64,000 nt of DNA. Source: Postechiella marina. Its GTDB lineage: Bacteria; Bacteroidota; Bacteroidia; Flavobacteriales; Flavobacteriaceae. Position numbers and translations under genes: made by a program. The stretch is taken from positions 347,328 to 411,327 of the forward strand of contig NZ_BAABCA010000006.1 in the NCBI RefSeq assembly GCF_039538365.1. Reading direction: 5' to 3'. The stretch's first letter is position 1. Each line of letters opens with the position of its first letter. The notes under the pieces are model-generated. The model made no database searches and was not told where the DNA came from. It saw only the letters and a program-made list of their open reading frames with translations. Shown here one piece after another: positions 58,075-64,000 of the stretch.

Positions 58075-58108
58075 AACAAAGGATGAATTTTAAAATTCAT
58101 CCTTTGTT
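58075..58108 (+). terminator. Perfect 17-bp palindromic terminator
   Basis: AACAAAGGATGAATTTT (58075-58091) is followed immediately by its exact complement (58092-58108), then GTTGTTT. It ends the gene at 57509-58048. Confidence 0.75.
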
Positions 58109-58408
58109 GTTTATACACCCATTTGCTTTCTATTAGTAACAGCTAAACCTATAAACCTCCATAAAAACACTTTACAAACAAGCTTGATTTTACACTTCCA
58201 AACAGTCTATTTTTAATACATAAAAGAGTAGTTAAAGCATAACAACAATTACACAGGCAATCGTTTTACACATAAACCTTTTAAAATCAATCCAAAACAA
58301 CTCATTATCAAAGCACAACTTAACCAATACAGTTATAAGCAAAGCATTATAACACTCGCTTAAAAGAGGCATACAAACCAAAAGACATGCAAAACATTTT
58401 AAACTAAA

Positions 58409-58440
58409 AAAACGCTGATGTTTTTAACATACAGCGTTTT
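58409..58440 (-). terminator. Terminator for the outer-membrane protein gene
   Basis: AAAACGCTG (58409-58417) pairs with CAGCGTTTT (58432-58440), with inner ATGTT/AACAT. A and T runs lie on both sides, and the minus-strand gene stop lies 40 bp away. Confidence 0.75.
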
Positions 58441-58479
58441 ATTTTTTTGTTTTACTTTATTAAAAAAGGAAAATTAGTT

Positions 58480-58959
58480 TTAGAATTGATAACGTATAGA
58501 GAAACCTAAATTATAAAAAACATCTTTTTCAAACTGCGGATTTTTTCTATACTCTGGTCTTAAATCTACAGAAAAAAGTATTGGTAAACTAGATGTCCAC
58601 TCTAGGCCTGCAATACCTGTTAAAATAAATTCGTTTTCGTTTTTATCGTCTATTTTATAATTTCCAAATCCGCCACCAGCACCTAAATAAAATTTGTAAT
58701 CGCCAATAAAATCGCCAACATACTGTAACGTATTTACAAACTTTAGATAATCTAAATTATTGGCTTCTAAATTAAATGCCAAACCACTTTCTAATCTAAA
58801 ATTTTTCGATATATCTAAATAACGTTGATAATTTAACTCGCCTTCAAAGCCATCGTTTACACCAAACCGCATACCCAAAGCATTTTTGCGGATACGTTCT
58901 TGGCCATAAACATGAGAACATAAAGTTAATACGGATATAAATATTAAGGTCTTTTTCAT
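58480..58959 (-). CDS. Outer-membrane beta-barrel protein
   Basis: The start MKKTLIFISVLTLCSHVYGQ (58959) gives a signal peptide; upstream codons to 59022 are not protein-like. The mature part, about 140 residues, alternates strands and tight turns (LNYQRYLDISKNFRLESG, YKFYLGAGGGFGNYK) and ends in the aromatic FSIRYQF, the usual barrel-assembly signal. It is likely an eight-stranded barrel. Function unknown. Confidence 0.78.
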   Translation of the reverse strand: MKKTLIFISVLTLCSHVYGQERIRKNALGMRFGVNDGFEGELNYQRYLDISKNFRLESGLAFNLEANNLDYLKFVNTLQYVGDFIGDYKFYLGAGGGFGNYKIDDKNENEFILTGIAGLEWTSSLPILFSVDLRPEYRKNPQFEKDVFYNLGFSIRYQF

Positions 58960-59042
58960 AATTATTTTTTTTAATATATATAGCATAGTATTGCTACACA
59001 ACTTGGTTAATAGCTTATACACTACTTTTACTTATTATAATT

Positions 59043-59480
59043 TTAGTAAGAATCTGCTCTATGATTTCCAGAAGCTATAGCCTCTTTCGATTTATTAAAA
59101 CCATTACCACTAGTTTCAAAATAACTGTAAATATCTTCTAGTTGTTTTATTATTGTAGCCTGCTTCCCCTCAATAAGTATGGGTTGCTGTAATAACTTTG
59201 TATTCTGCTTTATCATTTTTAACCAATCGTCTGTAGATAACTTATTTGCATTTAATTCCTTGAACACTATAGCATCGGTATCAAATAAATCGGCTATATC
59301 TTTATTTAAAAGCTCTGCAATTTCTAACCAAACGGTTTTAGAAACTGTTTCTTTATCTATATTAATTAATCGCTTAGGCTTATCTATAGCTTTTACATAA
59401 GCAAAGGCTTTTTTACCCATTCGAGATGCCTTAGAGTAAATAAGTATTAATTGTTCGTTTTCTGTTGCTAATATTCCCAT
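59043..59480 (-). CDS. ArsC/Spx-like protein lacking the catalytic cysteine
   Basis: The start MGILATENEQ (59480) is chosen by fold. The 145-residue protein follows the arsenate reductase/Spx layout, ILIYSKASRMGKKAFAYVKA then WLKMIKQNTKLLQQPILIEGKQATIIK near the C-terminus. It has no Cys anywhere, so the redox centre (normally Cys-x-x-Ser/Cys in the first loop) is gone. A regulatory, non-enzymatic role is likely. A minus-strand GAGTTAAC lies 64 bp upstream. Confidence 0.68.
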   Translation of the reverse strand: MGILATENEQLILIYSKASRMGKKAFAYVKAIDKPKRLINIDKETVSKTVWLEIAELLNKDIADLFDTDAIVFKELNANKLSTDDWLKMIKQNTKLLQQPILIEGKQATIIKQLEDIYSYFETSGNGFNKSKEAIASGNHRADSY

Positions 59481-59543
59481 AATTAAAGTTTTTGATAAAA
59501 ATAGAAGAGTTCTACAAATCAAATTAATGCTAAACTAATAACG

Positions 59544-59551
59544 GTTAACTC
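59544..59551 (-). promoter_or_regulatory. GAGTTAAC element upstream of ArsC-like gene
   Basis: Minus-strand TTGAGTTAAC, followed 13 nt later by GCATTAATTT. The same block with the same spacing follows the copy at 59772. Confidence 0.5.
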
Positions 59552-59771
59552 AAATAGAAAACAAGGCAGACTGCCTTATTTTAATACATTATATAGCGAA
59601 ATGCTATACTATTTACCATCTAAATCTTCATCTTTCTTATTATTTTCGTTTTATCTTTCATAATATTCTTTTCTAAAATCTAACACAAAAGGCAATATAA
59701 CAAGAACTCGCACCAATTTTCAACTTGCTCTTTCCCTAATATTTTTTTAAGTTTTTAAGCCATTTGGTTTA

Positions 59772-59779
59772 GAGTTAAC
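59772..59779 (+). promoter_or_regulatory. GAGTTAAC element upstream of DUF2383 gene
   Basis: Plus-strand GAGTTAACAT, 13-nt spacer, then GCATTAATTT, as at 59544. Lies 112 bp before the gene at 59891. Confidence 0.5.
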
Positions 59780-59890
59780 ATAGCTTTTAAATGCATTAAT
59801 TTAAGCCTGCAATAAATATTAATTTTGAGTATAAAACGATGCAGAAGCAGTAAGCATCATATTTTACTGCTATAATTAAACATATATATT

Positions 59891-60343
59891 ATGGGAATTT
59901 TTTCAGAAAATACTGAAAGTAAATTAAACAACTTACTAGAAAAGTCATACGATGCAGAAAAGGGATTTAGAAATGCTAAAGAAAATGTAGATTCTACAGC
60001 GTTAAAAAACTTTTTTCAAGCAAAAACAGACGAACGCAAAACCTTTAGACAAGAATTAATTACAGAATTAAAAGCTAACGGTTACGATATAAACGAAGAT
60101 AGCGGTAGTGTTACAGCATCTCTACATAGAACCTGGATGGACACAAAAGCTTTATTTTCTTCTAAAAATGAAGAATCTATGCTAGAAGAAGTTAGAAATG
60201 GTGAAAAAGCAGCTTTAAACGATTACAACGATGTTTTAGAAGACAACCAATTACCACCAACAACCGTAAACATTTTAACAAAACAACGAAATGCTATTAA
60301 AACAAGTTACAACAAAGCAGATTATTTAGAAAAAGTTATTTAA
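59891..60343 (+). CDS. DUF2383 (PA2169-like) four-helix-bundle protein
   Basis: This 150-residue all-helical protein is a paralogue of the one at 54137-54592. Shared signatures are FFQAKTDERKTFRQELITELKANG and SGSVTASLHRTWMDTKALF, and the acidic helix EEVRNGEKAALNDYNDVL is also present. Ferritin-like bundle family, function unknown, typical of general-stress operons. Upstream GAGTTAAC, downstream terminator: a single-gene unit. Confidence 0.87.
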   Translation: MGIFSENTESKLNNLLEKSYDAEKGFRNAKENVDSTALKNFFQAKTDERKTFRQELITELKANGYDINEDSGSVTASLHRTWMDTKALFSSKNEESMLEEVRNGEKAALNDYNDVLEDNQLPPTTVNILTKQRNAIKTSYNKADYLEKVI

Positions 60344-60363
60344 CCATAAAAATGGTTAGTGGT

Positions 60364-60391
60364 AAGGGTACTTAATTGTACCCTTTTTTTT
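60364..60391 (+). terminator. Terminator after DUF2383 gene
   Basis: AAGGGTAC (60364-60371) pairs with GTACCCTT (60378-60385), 6-nt loop, then TTTTTT. Confidence 0.88.
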
Positions 60392-60452
60392 CTAAAAATC
60401 AAACTCATATTCAAAACATAGAATTCGTTTTCGAATTTTATTATACAAATCT

Positions 60453-61079
60453 ATGCGAACAAGCAAAAAAGCTATAGTATTAAGTTTATTTATTATGCTT
60501 TCATTTTTATTTGTGCTAAGCATACCTAAAGACCAAAAACCTGTGAAAATTATACCTATTGAAATTAAACAAGAAGTACAAACCGCCTTAGCTTTTTTTC
60601 CAGAATTAGACAGCGTGTCTATTAATTTTGAATTTAAAAAGAACATTAAAAAATCTACCATGCAAGCCCAGCCTGTATTTAGCACGCTTTTTACAGCAAA
60701 GCATAATCGTAGATATAATATATTAATTAGTGAAAAATTTAAGGTAGATGACACTACTTTTACAACAAAAGATTTACCATCAGATGTTTTAATTGGCTGG
60801 ATTGGCCACGAATTGGGCCATTTAATGGATTACGAGCAACTTAACAATTGGAAACTTATTCTTTTTGGCATTAAATATTTATTTTCTGAAAACTCTATTG
60901 TTGCTGCAGAACGCTCTGCTGATAGTTTTGCTGTAAAACAAGGAATGCAAGATTATATTCTGAAAACAAAAAATTACATTTTAAATCATGCGAGTATTTC
61001 TGAAGCTTATAAATTAAGGATTAAAAAATACTACCTTTCTCCAGAAGAAATTATGGAACTTGTACAAAACCCTGATTAA
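60453..61079 (+). CDS. Membrane-anchored HExxH zinc metalloprotease-like protein
   Basis: This 208-residue protein has an N-terminal signal or anchor (AIVLSLFIMLSFLFVLSIP). The zinc motif HELGHLMDYE lies near residue 117, and AAERSADSFAVKQG near residue 150 provides the third Glu/Asp ligand expected of M48-like gluzincins. It is much smaller than HtpX (about 290) and has no further helices. It is probably a periplasmic peptidase. No partner gene is evident, and no GAGTTAA element precedes it. Confidence 0.75.
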   Translation: MRTSKKAIVLSLFIMLSFLFVLSIPKDQKPVKIIPIEIKQEVQTALAFFPELDSVSINFEFKKNIKKSTMQAQPVFSTLFTAKHNRRYNILISEKFKVDDTTFTTKDLPSDVLIGWIGHELGHLMDYEQLNNWKLILFGIKYLFSENSIVAAERSADSFAVKQGMQDYILKTKNYILNHASISEAYKLRIKKYYLSPEEIMELVQNPD

Positions 61080-61151
61080 ACAAAAACAAGAATAAAACCT
61101 CTGTATAAATAGAAGTAACTCCCTGTCTACTTATTAATAATATTTATGCTT

Positions 61152-62684
61152 TTAAGTAGTTGTCTCTATTACAAAAGCTTCCCATTCTTTAAATTTTTCT
61201 TCTCCCATAACCCGCTCCATTTTTACTTGCCCGCCTTTTTTCTTATTGTGAGCACTCCAATTATGAAAAACTTCGGGTTTAACAACATTTACTTTAACCC
61301 CCTTCAAGGATTTACCTCTAGCTACTTTATAATTTTTATTGGCTTGTTTCAAGAATTCATCTAAAGCTTCGGCAATTATGGTGTCTTTTTCATTTAATAG
61401 AGAACCTAAATACCAGGTATGATAAAACTCATTTTCATCATCTTTTGTAGCGCTAATGGTGTACTCTTTAATTTTTGCATCAAACTTATCCTCTAAATGA
61501 CGCATGGCATCGTCCATTTTATTTACAGATAATTGAGACCCCACAGTGTTTAAAAAAAACTTAGTACGACCAGTTATTTTTATTTCTGCCTCTTCTATGT
61601 TAGCAAACTCTATAGTATCTCCAATTAAGTAACGCCAAGCACCACTAACGGTACTAATTACTAACACATAATCTTGGTTTAGTTGCACATCTGCAATAGT
61701 AATTGATGGTGCATCTGCAACCAAAGATCCATCTGGTTTAATATATTCTGGCTTAAATGGTACAAATTCAAAATAAATACCTTGATCTGTATTAAGTTGC
61801 ATTGCATCTGTACCTGGCCTTACTTGTGTTGCTATATAACCTTCGGATGCTAAATACGTATCAATAACCGTTACGGGCTTCCCCATTAAGGCTTTAAAAC
61901 TCTTTTCGTATGGTCCAAAGGCAACACCTCCAGAAGTATAAACTTGTAAATTAGGCCAAATGTCGTGTATGTTTTTTACATTATGATGTGCTATAACTTT
62001 TTCTAACATAAGCTCTATCCAAGATGGTATACCACTCAAAGCTCCAATATCCCAATTTTTGGCTTGTTCTGCTATTTGCTTAACACGCTTATCCCAACTA
62101 TCAATTTTGGCAATATCGTCTCCTGGCTTATAATAAGGCCTAAACCAAAACGGAATATTATTGGCACTAATACCGCTAATTTCGCCTTCAAGTTTATGGT
62201 CTTTTCTTTCGGTAAGATCTGTAGAGCTACCCAGCATCATAATTTCTTTTTCAAAAAAATTGGCAGAGACTTCAAAATTATTTAAAGACAATACTTGCTT
62301 AATACCAGATCCTCGTATAGCAGAAATCATATCGTTTGTAACCGGAATTCTTTTACTTTCCTTACCCGTTGTGCCCGAACTTAAAGCAAAATAAGATGGG
62401 CTACCTGGCCATGTTACATTATGTTCGCCTTCATGATTTTTTTTCCACCATTTATTCTGCATATCATTATAATCGTGATATGGTATAGATTGAGCAAAAT
62501 CTATTGCTAATGTTTTTGATTGCAGAAGCTCATCAAATTTATAATATTTACCAAATTGAGTTTTGCTAGCTGTATTTAATAAATCTTTTAATACATTTTG
62601 CTGCGCTTCAATATGGTTTGGTTTTGATGTTATGTTATCTGCAAGTTGAATTGCTCCCTTTATAATATGTCCTAAAATTGCCAT
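61152..62684 (-). CDS. GH3 auxin-responsive-promoter-family acyl-adenylating enzyme
   Basis: This 510-residue protein belongs to the GH3 family (plant acyl-acid amido synthetase fold), with FALSSGTTGKESKRIPV (P-loop-like ATP motif), TSGGVAFGPYEKSF, YLASEGYIATQ and the C-terminal GRTKFFLNTVGSQLS hinge. The family adenylates carboxylic acids and couples them to amines. Bacterial members are uncharacterised in most cases. It lies among stress genes but on its own, with no partner gene to suggest a substrate. Confidence 0.87.
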   Translation of the reverse strand: MAILGHIIKGAIQLADNITSKPNHIEAQQNVLKDLLNTASKTQFGKYYKFDELLQSKTLAIDFAQSIPYHDYNDMQNKWWKKNHEGEHNVTWPGSPSYFALSSGTTGKESKRIPVTNDMISAIRGSGIKQVLSLNNFEVSANFFEKEIMMLGSSTDLTERKDHKLEGEISGISANNIPFWFRPYYKPGDDIAKIDSWDKRVKQIAEQAKNWDIGALSGIPSWIELMLEKVIAHHNVKNIHDIWPNLQVYTSGGVAFGPYEKSFKALMGKPVTVIDTYLASEGYIATQVRPGTDAMQLNTDQGIYFEFVPFKPEYIKPDGSLVADAPSITIADVQLNQDYVLVISTVSGAWRYLIGDTIEFANIEEAEIKITGRTKFFLNTVGSQLSVNKMDDAMRHLEDKFDAKIKEYTISATKDDENEFYHTWYLGSLLNEKDTIIAEALDEFLKQANKNYKVARGKSLKGVKVNVVKPEVFHNWSAHNKKKGGQVKMERVMGEEKFKEWEAFVIETTT

Positions 62685-62747
62685 AGTTAATTTATTTACA
62701 CCAAAATTAACTAAAGAATCAAGGCATTATAACCATTTTGCTTTTTT

Positions 62748-62755
62748 GAGTTAAC
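62748..62755 (+). promoter_or_regulatory. GAGTTAAC element upstream of the YtxH operon
   Basis: TTGAGTTAACAT with plus orientation, 86 bp before the YtxH start. Seventh copy of the set. Confidence 0.5.
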
Positions 62756-62840
62756 ATTATATGTAATGAAGTTAATGCGTTGTGCTGTTTAGCAATAGCT
62801 TTGTAATAAACAAATATTAATACATAAAAACATAAAAAAA

Positions 62841-63200
62841 ATGAGTCAAGGAAATAATCTTTTAACAGTAATATTAGGAACAGCAGTAGGTGTTGGTGTA
62901 GGTATGCTTTTTGCTCCAGATAAAGGAAGCACAACAAGAAAAAAAATAGCAGAAAATGCTAACAATGCAAAAGACACCTTACTTTCTGAAGCAGAAAAAA
63001 TACAAGCTAACATAGCAAGTAAAACAAGTGATATTAGAGATAATGTTGCAGATAGTTTAGCAACTGGTAAAGGTACATTAGATAGCCAATTAGATACCAT
63101 TGTTAAAAATGCGAGTTATAAAGCAGATGACATTATTAGTTCTTTAGAAGTAAGATTAAAAGAATTAAAAGCTAAGAACAAAACCTTACAAACAAAATAA
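62841..63200 (+). CDS. YtxH-domain general stress protein
   Basis: This 119-residue protein has an N-terminal glycine-zipper membrane segment (VILGTAVGVGVGMLFAPDKG) followed by the YtxH signature RKKIAENANNAKDTL and a long amphipathic helix. YtxH proteins belong to general-stress regulons in several phyla. It opens a tight operon: its stop overlaps the next ATG by one base. Confidence 0.87.
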   Translation: MSQGNNLLTVILGTAVGVGVGMLFAPDKGSTTRKKIAENANNAKDTLLSEAEKIQANIASKTSDIRDNVADSLATGKGTLDSQLDTIVKNASYKADDIISSLEVRLKELKAKNKTLQTK

Positions 63201-63547
63201 TGAGTGTTTTTGAATCTTTAGATGAAACTACAGATGAAGCACTTAATAAAGGAGAAAGCTTTATAAGAAATACTGAAGCCTATTACGAGCTTAAGTTATT
63301 CCAGATGCTAACTACATCTATGGCTTTACTAATTAAATTTACTTTAGTAGGCTCCTTTACTTTAATTGCATTTATCTTACTGGCAGTGGCCTTATCTACG
63401 CGTATAGGTGAGGCCTATAACAGTGCAGCCATTGGGCATTTAGTGACGTCCTTAATTTTTATAGGGCTTGCTATTTTTAGTTATTTAATTAGGCGCTGGA
63501 TAGAGAACTCGATTATAAAAGTATTATCAAGAAAAATGTTTAAATAA
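63200..63547 (+). CDS. Phage-holin-like (DUF/holin_3_6-type) membrane protein
   Basis: This 115-residue protein has two central membrane helices (LLIKFTLVGSFTLIAFILLAVAL and LVTSLIFIGLAIFSYLI) flanked by charged ends. It is like the holin-like family commonly paired with YtxH in Bacteroidetes. Despite the family name there is no phage context, so a membrane stress role is more likely. Start overlaps the YtxH stop. Confidence 0.72.
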   Translation: MSVFESLDETTDEALNKGESFIRNTEAYYELKLFQMLTTSMALLIKFTLVGSFTLIAFILLAVALSTRIGEAYNSAAIGHLVTSLIFIGLAIFSYLIRRWIENSIIKVLSRKMFK

Positions 63548-63552
63548 AAGCT

Positions 63553-63750
63553 ATGAGAATTTACGAAAACGCAGAAGAAATAGCAAAAGATTTAGAAGTT
63601 TTAAAATTAAAACGCGACATCTCTATAGAAGAGTTAAAACTAGTAAAACAAAGTTTTAAAGAAGACTTATCTCTTGCAAACTGGGTACAAACCATTTTAA
63701 AAACTATTGGTAAAGTAGGCTTCTTTAAAATAGCAAAAAAAATAATTTAA
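63553..63750 (+). CDS. Small helical protein of unknown function
   Basis: This 65-residue protein is helical, Lys/Glu-rich at the start (IAKDLEVLKLKRDISIEELKLVKQSFKEDL) and has an amphipathic C-terminus. It lies 5 bp after the holin-like gene and 16 bp before the DUF421 fragment. The YtxH-holin-small helical order recurs in Flavobacteriia. No function can be assigned. Confidence 0.65.
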   Translation: MRIYENAEEIAKDLEVLKLKRDISIEELKLVKQSFKEDLSLANWVQTILKTIGKVGFFKIAKKII

Positions 63751-63766
63751 AATATTGTAGTAATAC

Positions 63767-63886
63767 ATGGAATGGATATTTAATAACAAAGACCCGCTTC
63801 TAGAAACGTTTTTAAGCAGTTTAATGCTGTTTGTAGCGGTAATTATGATAACACGCATCGTTGGCTTAATATCTGACCCGTCCTGA
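63767..63886 (+). pseudogene. DUF421/YetF-family membrane protein, interrupted by an insertion sequence
   Basis: The frame starts MEWIFNNKDPLLETFLSSLM and runs into the first helix of a DUF421 (YetF-like) protein (LFVAVIMITRIVGL). It is then cut: the last native codons end near 63873, and ISDPS-stop is read from the insertion-sequence end. An intact member is about 170-220 residues. This is the fourth gene of the YtxH operon. Family call rests on a 35-residue N-terminus. Confidence 0.6.
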
Positions 63887-64000
63887 ATAAAGGCTACATA
63901 ATTTTAAACATTATGTACAAAAATGACAAAGTAATTAGACGGTATTCAGAACCTTTTAAACTAAAAATTATTGACGAACTTAGTAAAGGTAAACACACAA
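63874..64000 (+). mobile_element. IS3-family insertion sequence, left end (continues beyond window)
   Basis: The element begins near 63874 with TGACCCGTCC, a TG-starting end typical of IS3. A transposase OrfA frame follows from 63913 (MYKNDKVIRRYSEPFKLKII), the start of an IS3-type helix-turn-helix protein. The right end, orfB and target duplication lie outside the window. It splits the DUF421 gene. Confidence 0.8.
63913..64000 (+). CDS. IS3-family transposase OrfA, N-terminal fragment
   Basis: 29 codons are visible before the window ends. RRYSEPFKLKIIDELSKGKHT matches the first helix of transposase OrfA proteins that bind the terminal repeats. It is 39 bp inside the element. OrfB would be reached by a programmed -1 frameshift in this family, which cannot be seen here. 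Confidence 0.75.
   Translation, partial: MYKNDKVIRRYSEPFKLKIIDELSKGKHT

Larger units (their letters stand above)
58049..58479. other. 431-bp convergent gap with two terminators
   Basis: Hairpins at 58075-58108 and 58409-58440 close the flanking genes. The 300 bp between them are AC-rich without an open frame, RNA gene or repeat that I can support. Confidence 0.6.
59481..59890. other. Divergent 410-bp gap with two stress elements
   Basis: It contains minus-strand GAGTTAAC (59544-59551) and plus-strand GAGTTAAC (59772-59779), plus small hairpins AAGGC-N5-GCCTT (59563-59577) and TATAGC-N5-GCTATA (59592-59608). No gene is supported. Confidence 0.55.

Noticed and set aside
63200..63547. Prophage remnant based on holin-like gene
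   Set aside because: No endolysin, capsid, integrase or attachment repeats; pairing with YtxH is the usual non-phage arrangement.

Overview
The window is low-GC DNA with Bacteroidetes hallmarks: SusC/SusD pairs, TonB receptors with carboxypeptidase-regulatory-like N-domains, a T9SS C-terminal sorting domain, lipoprotein signal peptides, and almost no Shine-Dalgarno sequences. Sulfatases, GH16, GH2, GH127 and anhydrosugar-type oxidation genes point to a marine, alga-associated member of the Flavobacteriaceae. I cannot name the genus. No rRNA, tRNA, CRISPR array or replication origin was seen.

Layout. 1-3314: a truncated lipoprotein metallophosphoesterase with a long C-terminal region. 3448-4671: an alpha/beta-hydrolase-OsmC fusion. 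4734-8770 (minus): a redox-repair operon transcribed msrB-msrA-selO-aldo/keto reductase-divergent msrA. 8979-10178: an HD phosphohydrolase fused to a Pycsar-effector-like membrane domain. 10315-13902: a siderophore-type TonB receptor and a PepSY membrane protein behind two Fur-like boxes. 13910-16276: a GAF-domain protein. 16439-18730: an eight-heme cytochrome with HEAT and TPR repeats.

19021-51567 is one long plus-strand polysaccharide utilisation locus: VOC-like protein, GH16, small Spy-like protein, S1 sulfatase, GH2, TPR-LuxR-type regulator, AraC regulator, SusC1/SusD1, MFS permease, sugar-acid dehydratase-type enolase, second S1 sulfatase, GH127, SusC2/SusD2, PKD lipoprotein, MLE-type cycloisomerase, aldehyde dehydrogenase and a RhaT-type permease. 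The combination fits a sulfated red-algal galactan containing 3,6-anhydrogalactose. GH127 without GH117 favours a carrageenan-like substrate. The outer enzymes would cut and desulfate the glycan, the SusCD pairs would import it, and GH2/GH127 would release monosaccharides. The dehydrogenase plus cycloisomerase would turn anhydrogalactose into 2-keto-3-deoxygalactonate. The kinase and aldolase needed to finish are not in the window.

51754-63886 is a set of small envelope and stress genes: T9SS cargo, MscS, DUF1328, two DUF2383 four-helix proteins, hemerythrin, cardiolipin synthase, Cys-less ArsC-like protein, HExxH protease, GH3-auxin family protein, YtxH, holin-like protein and DUF421. Seven of these transcription units share an upstream GAGTTAA(C/T) element in the correct orientation, suggesting one regulon. 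An IS3-family element interrupts the DUF421 gene at the right edge.

The signals I consider most worth following are the HD-PycTM fusion, the shared GAGTTAA promoter element, the hairpin leader before SusC1 whose last two hairpins have the same UUGACG loop, and a pair of 21-bp-spaced direct repeats found upstream of both SusC1 and GH127.
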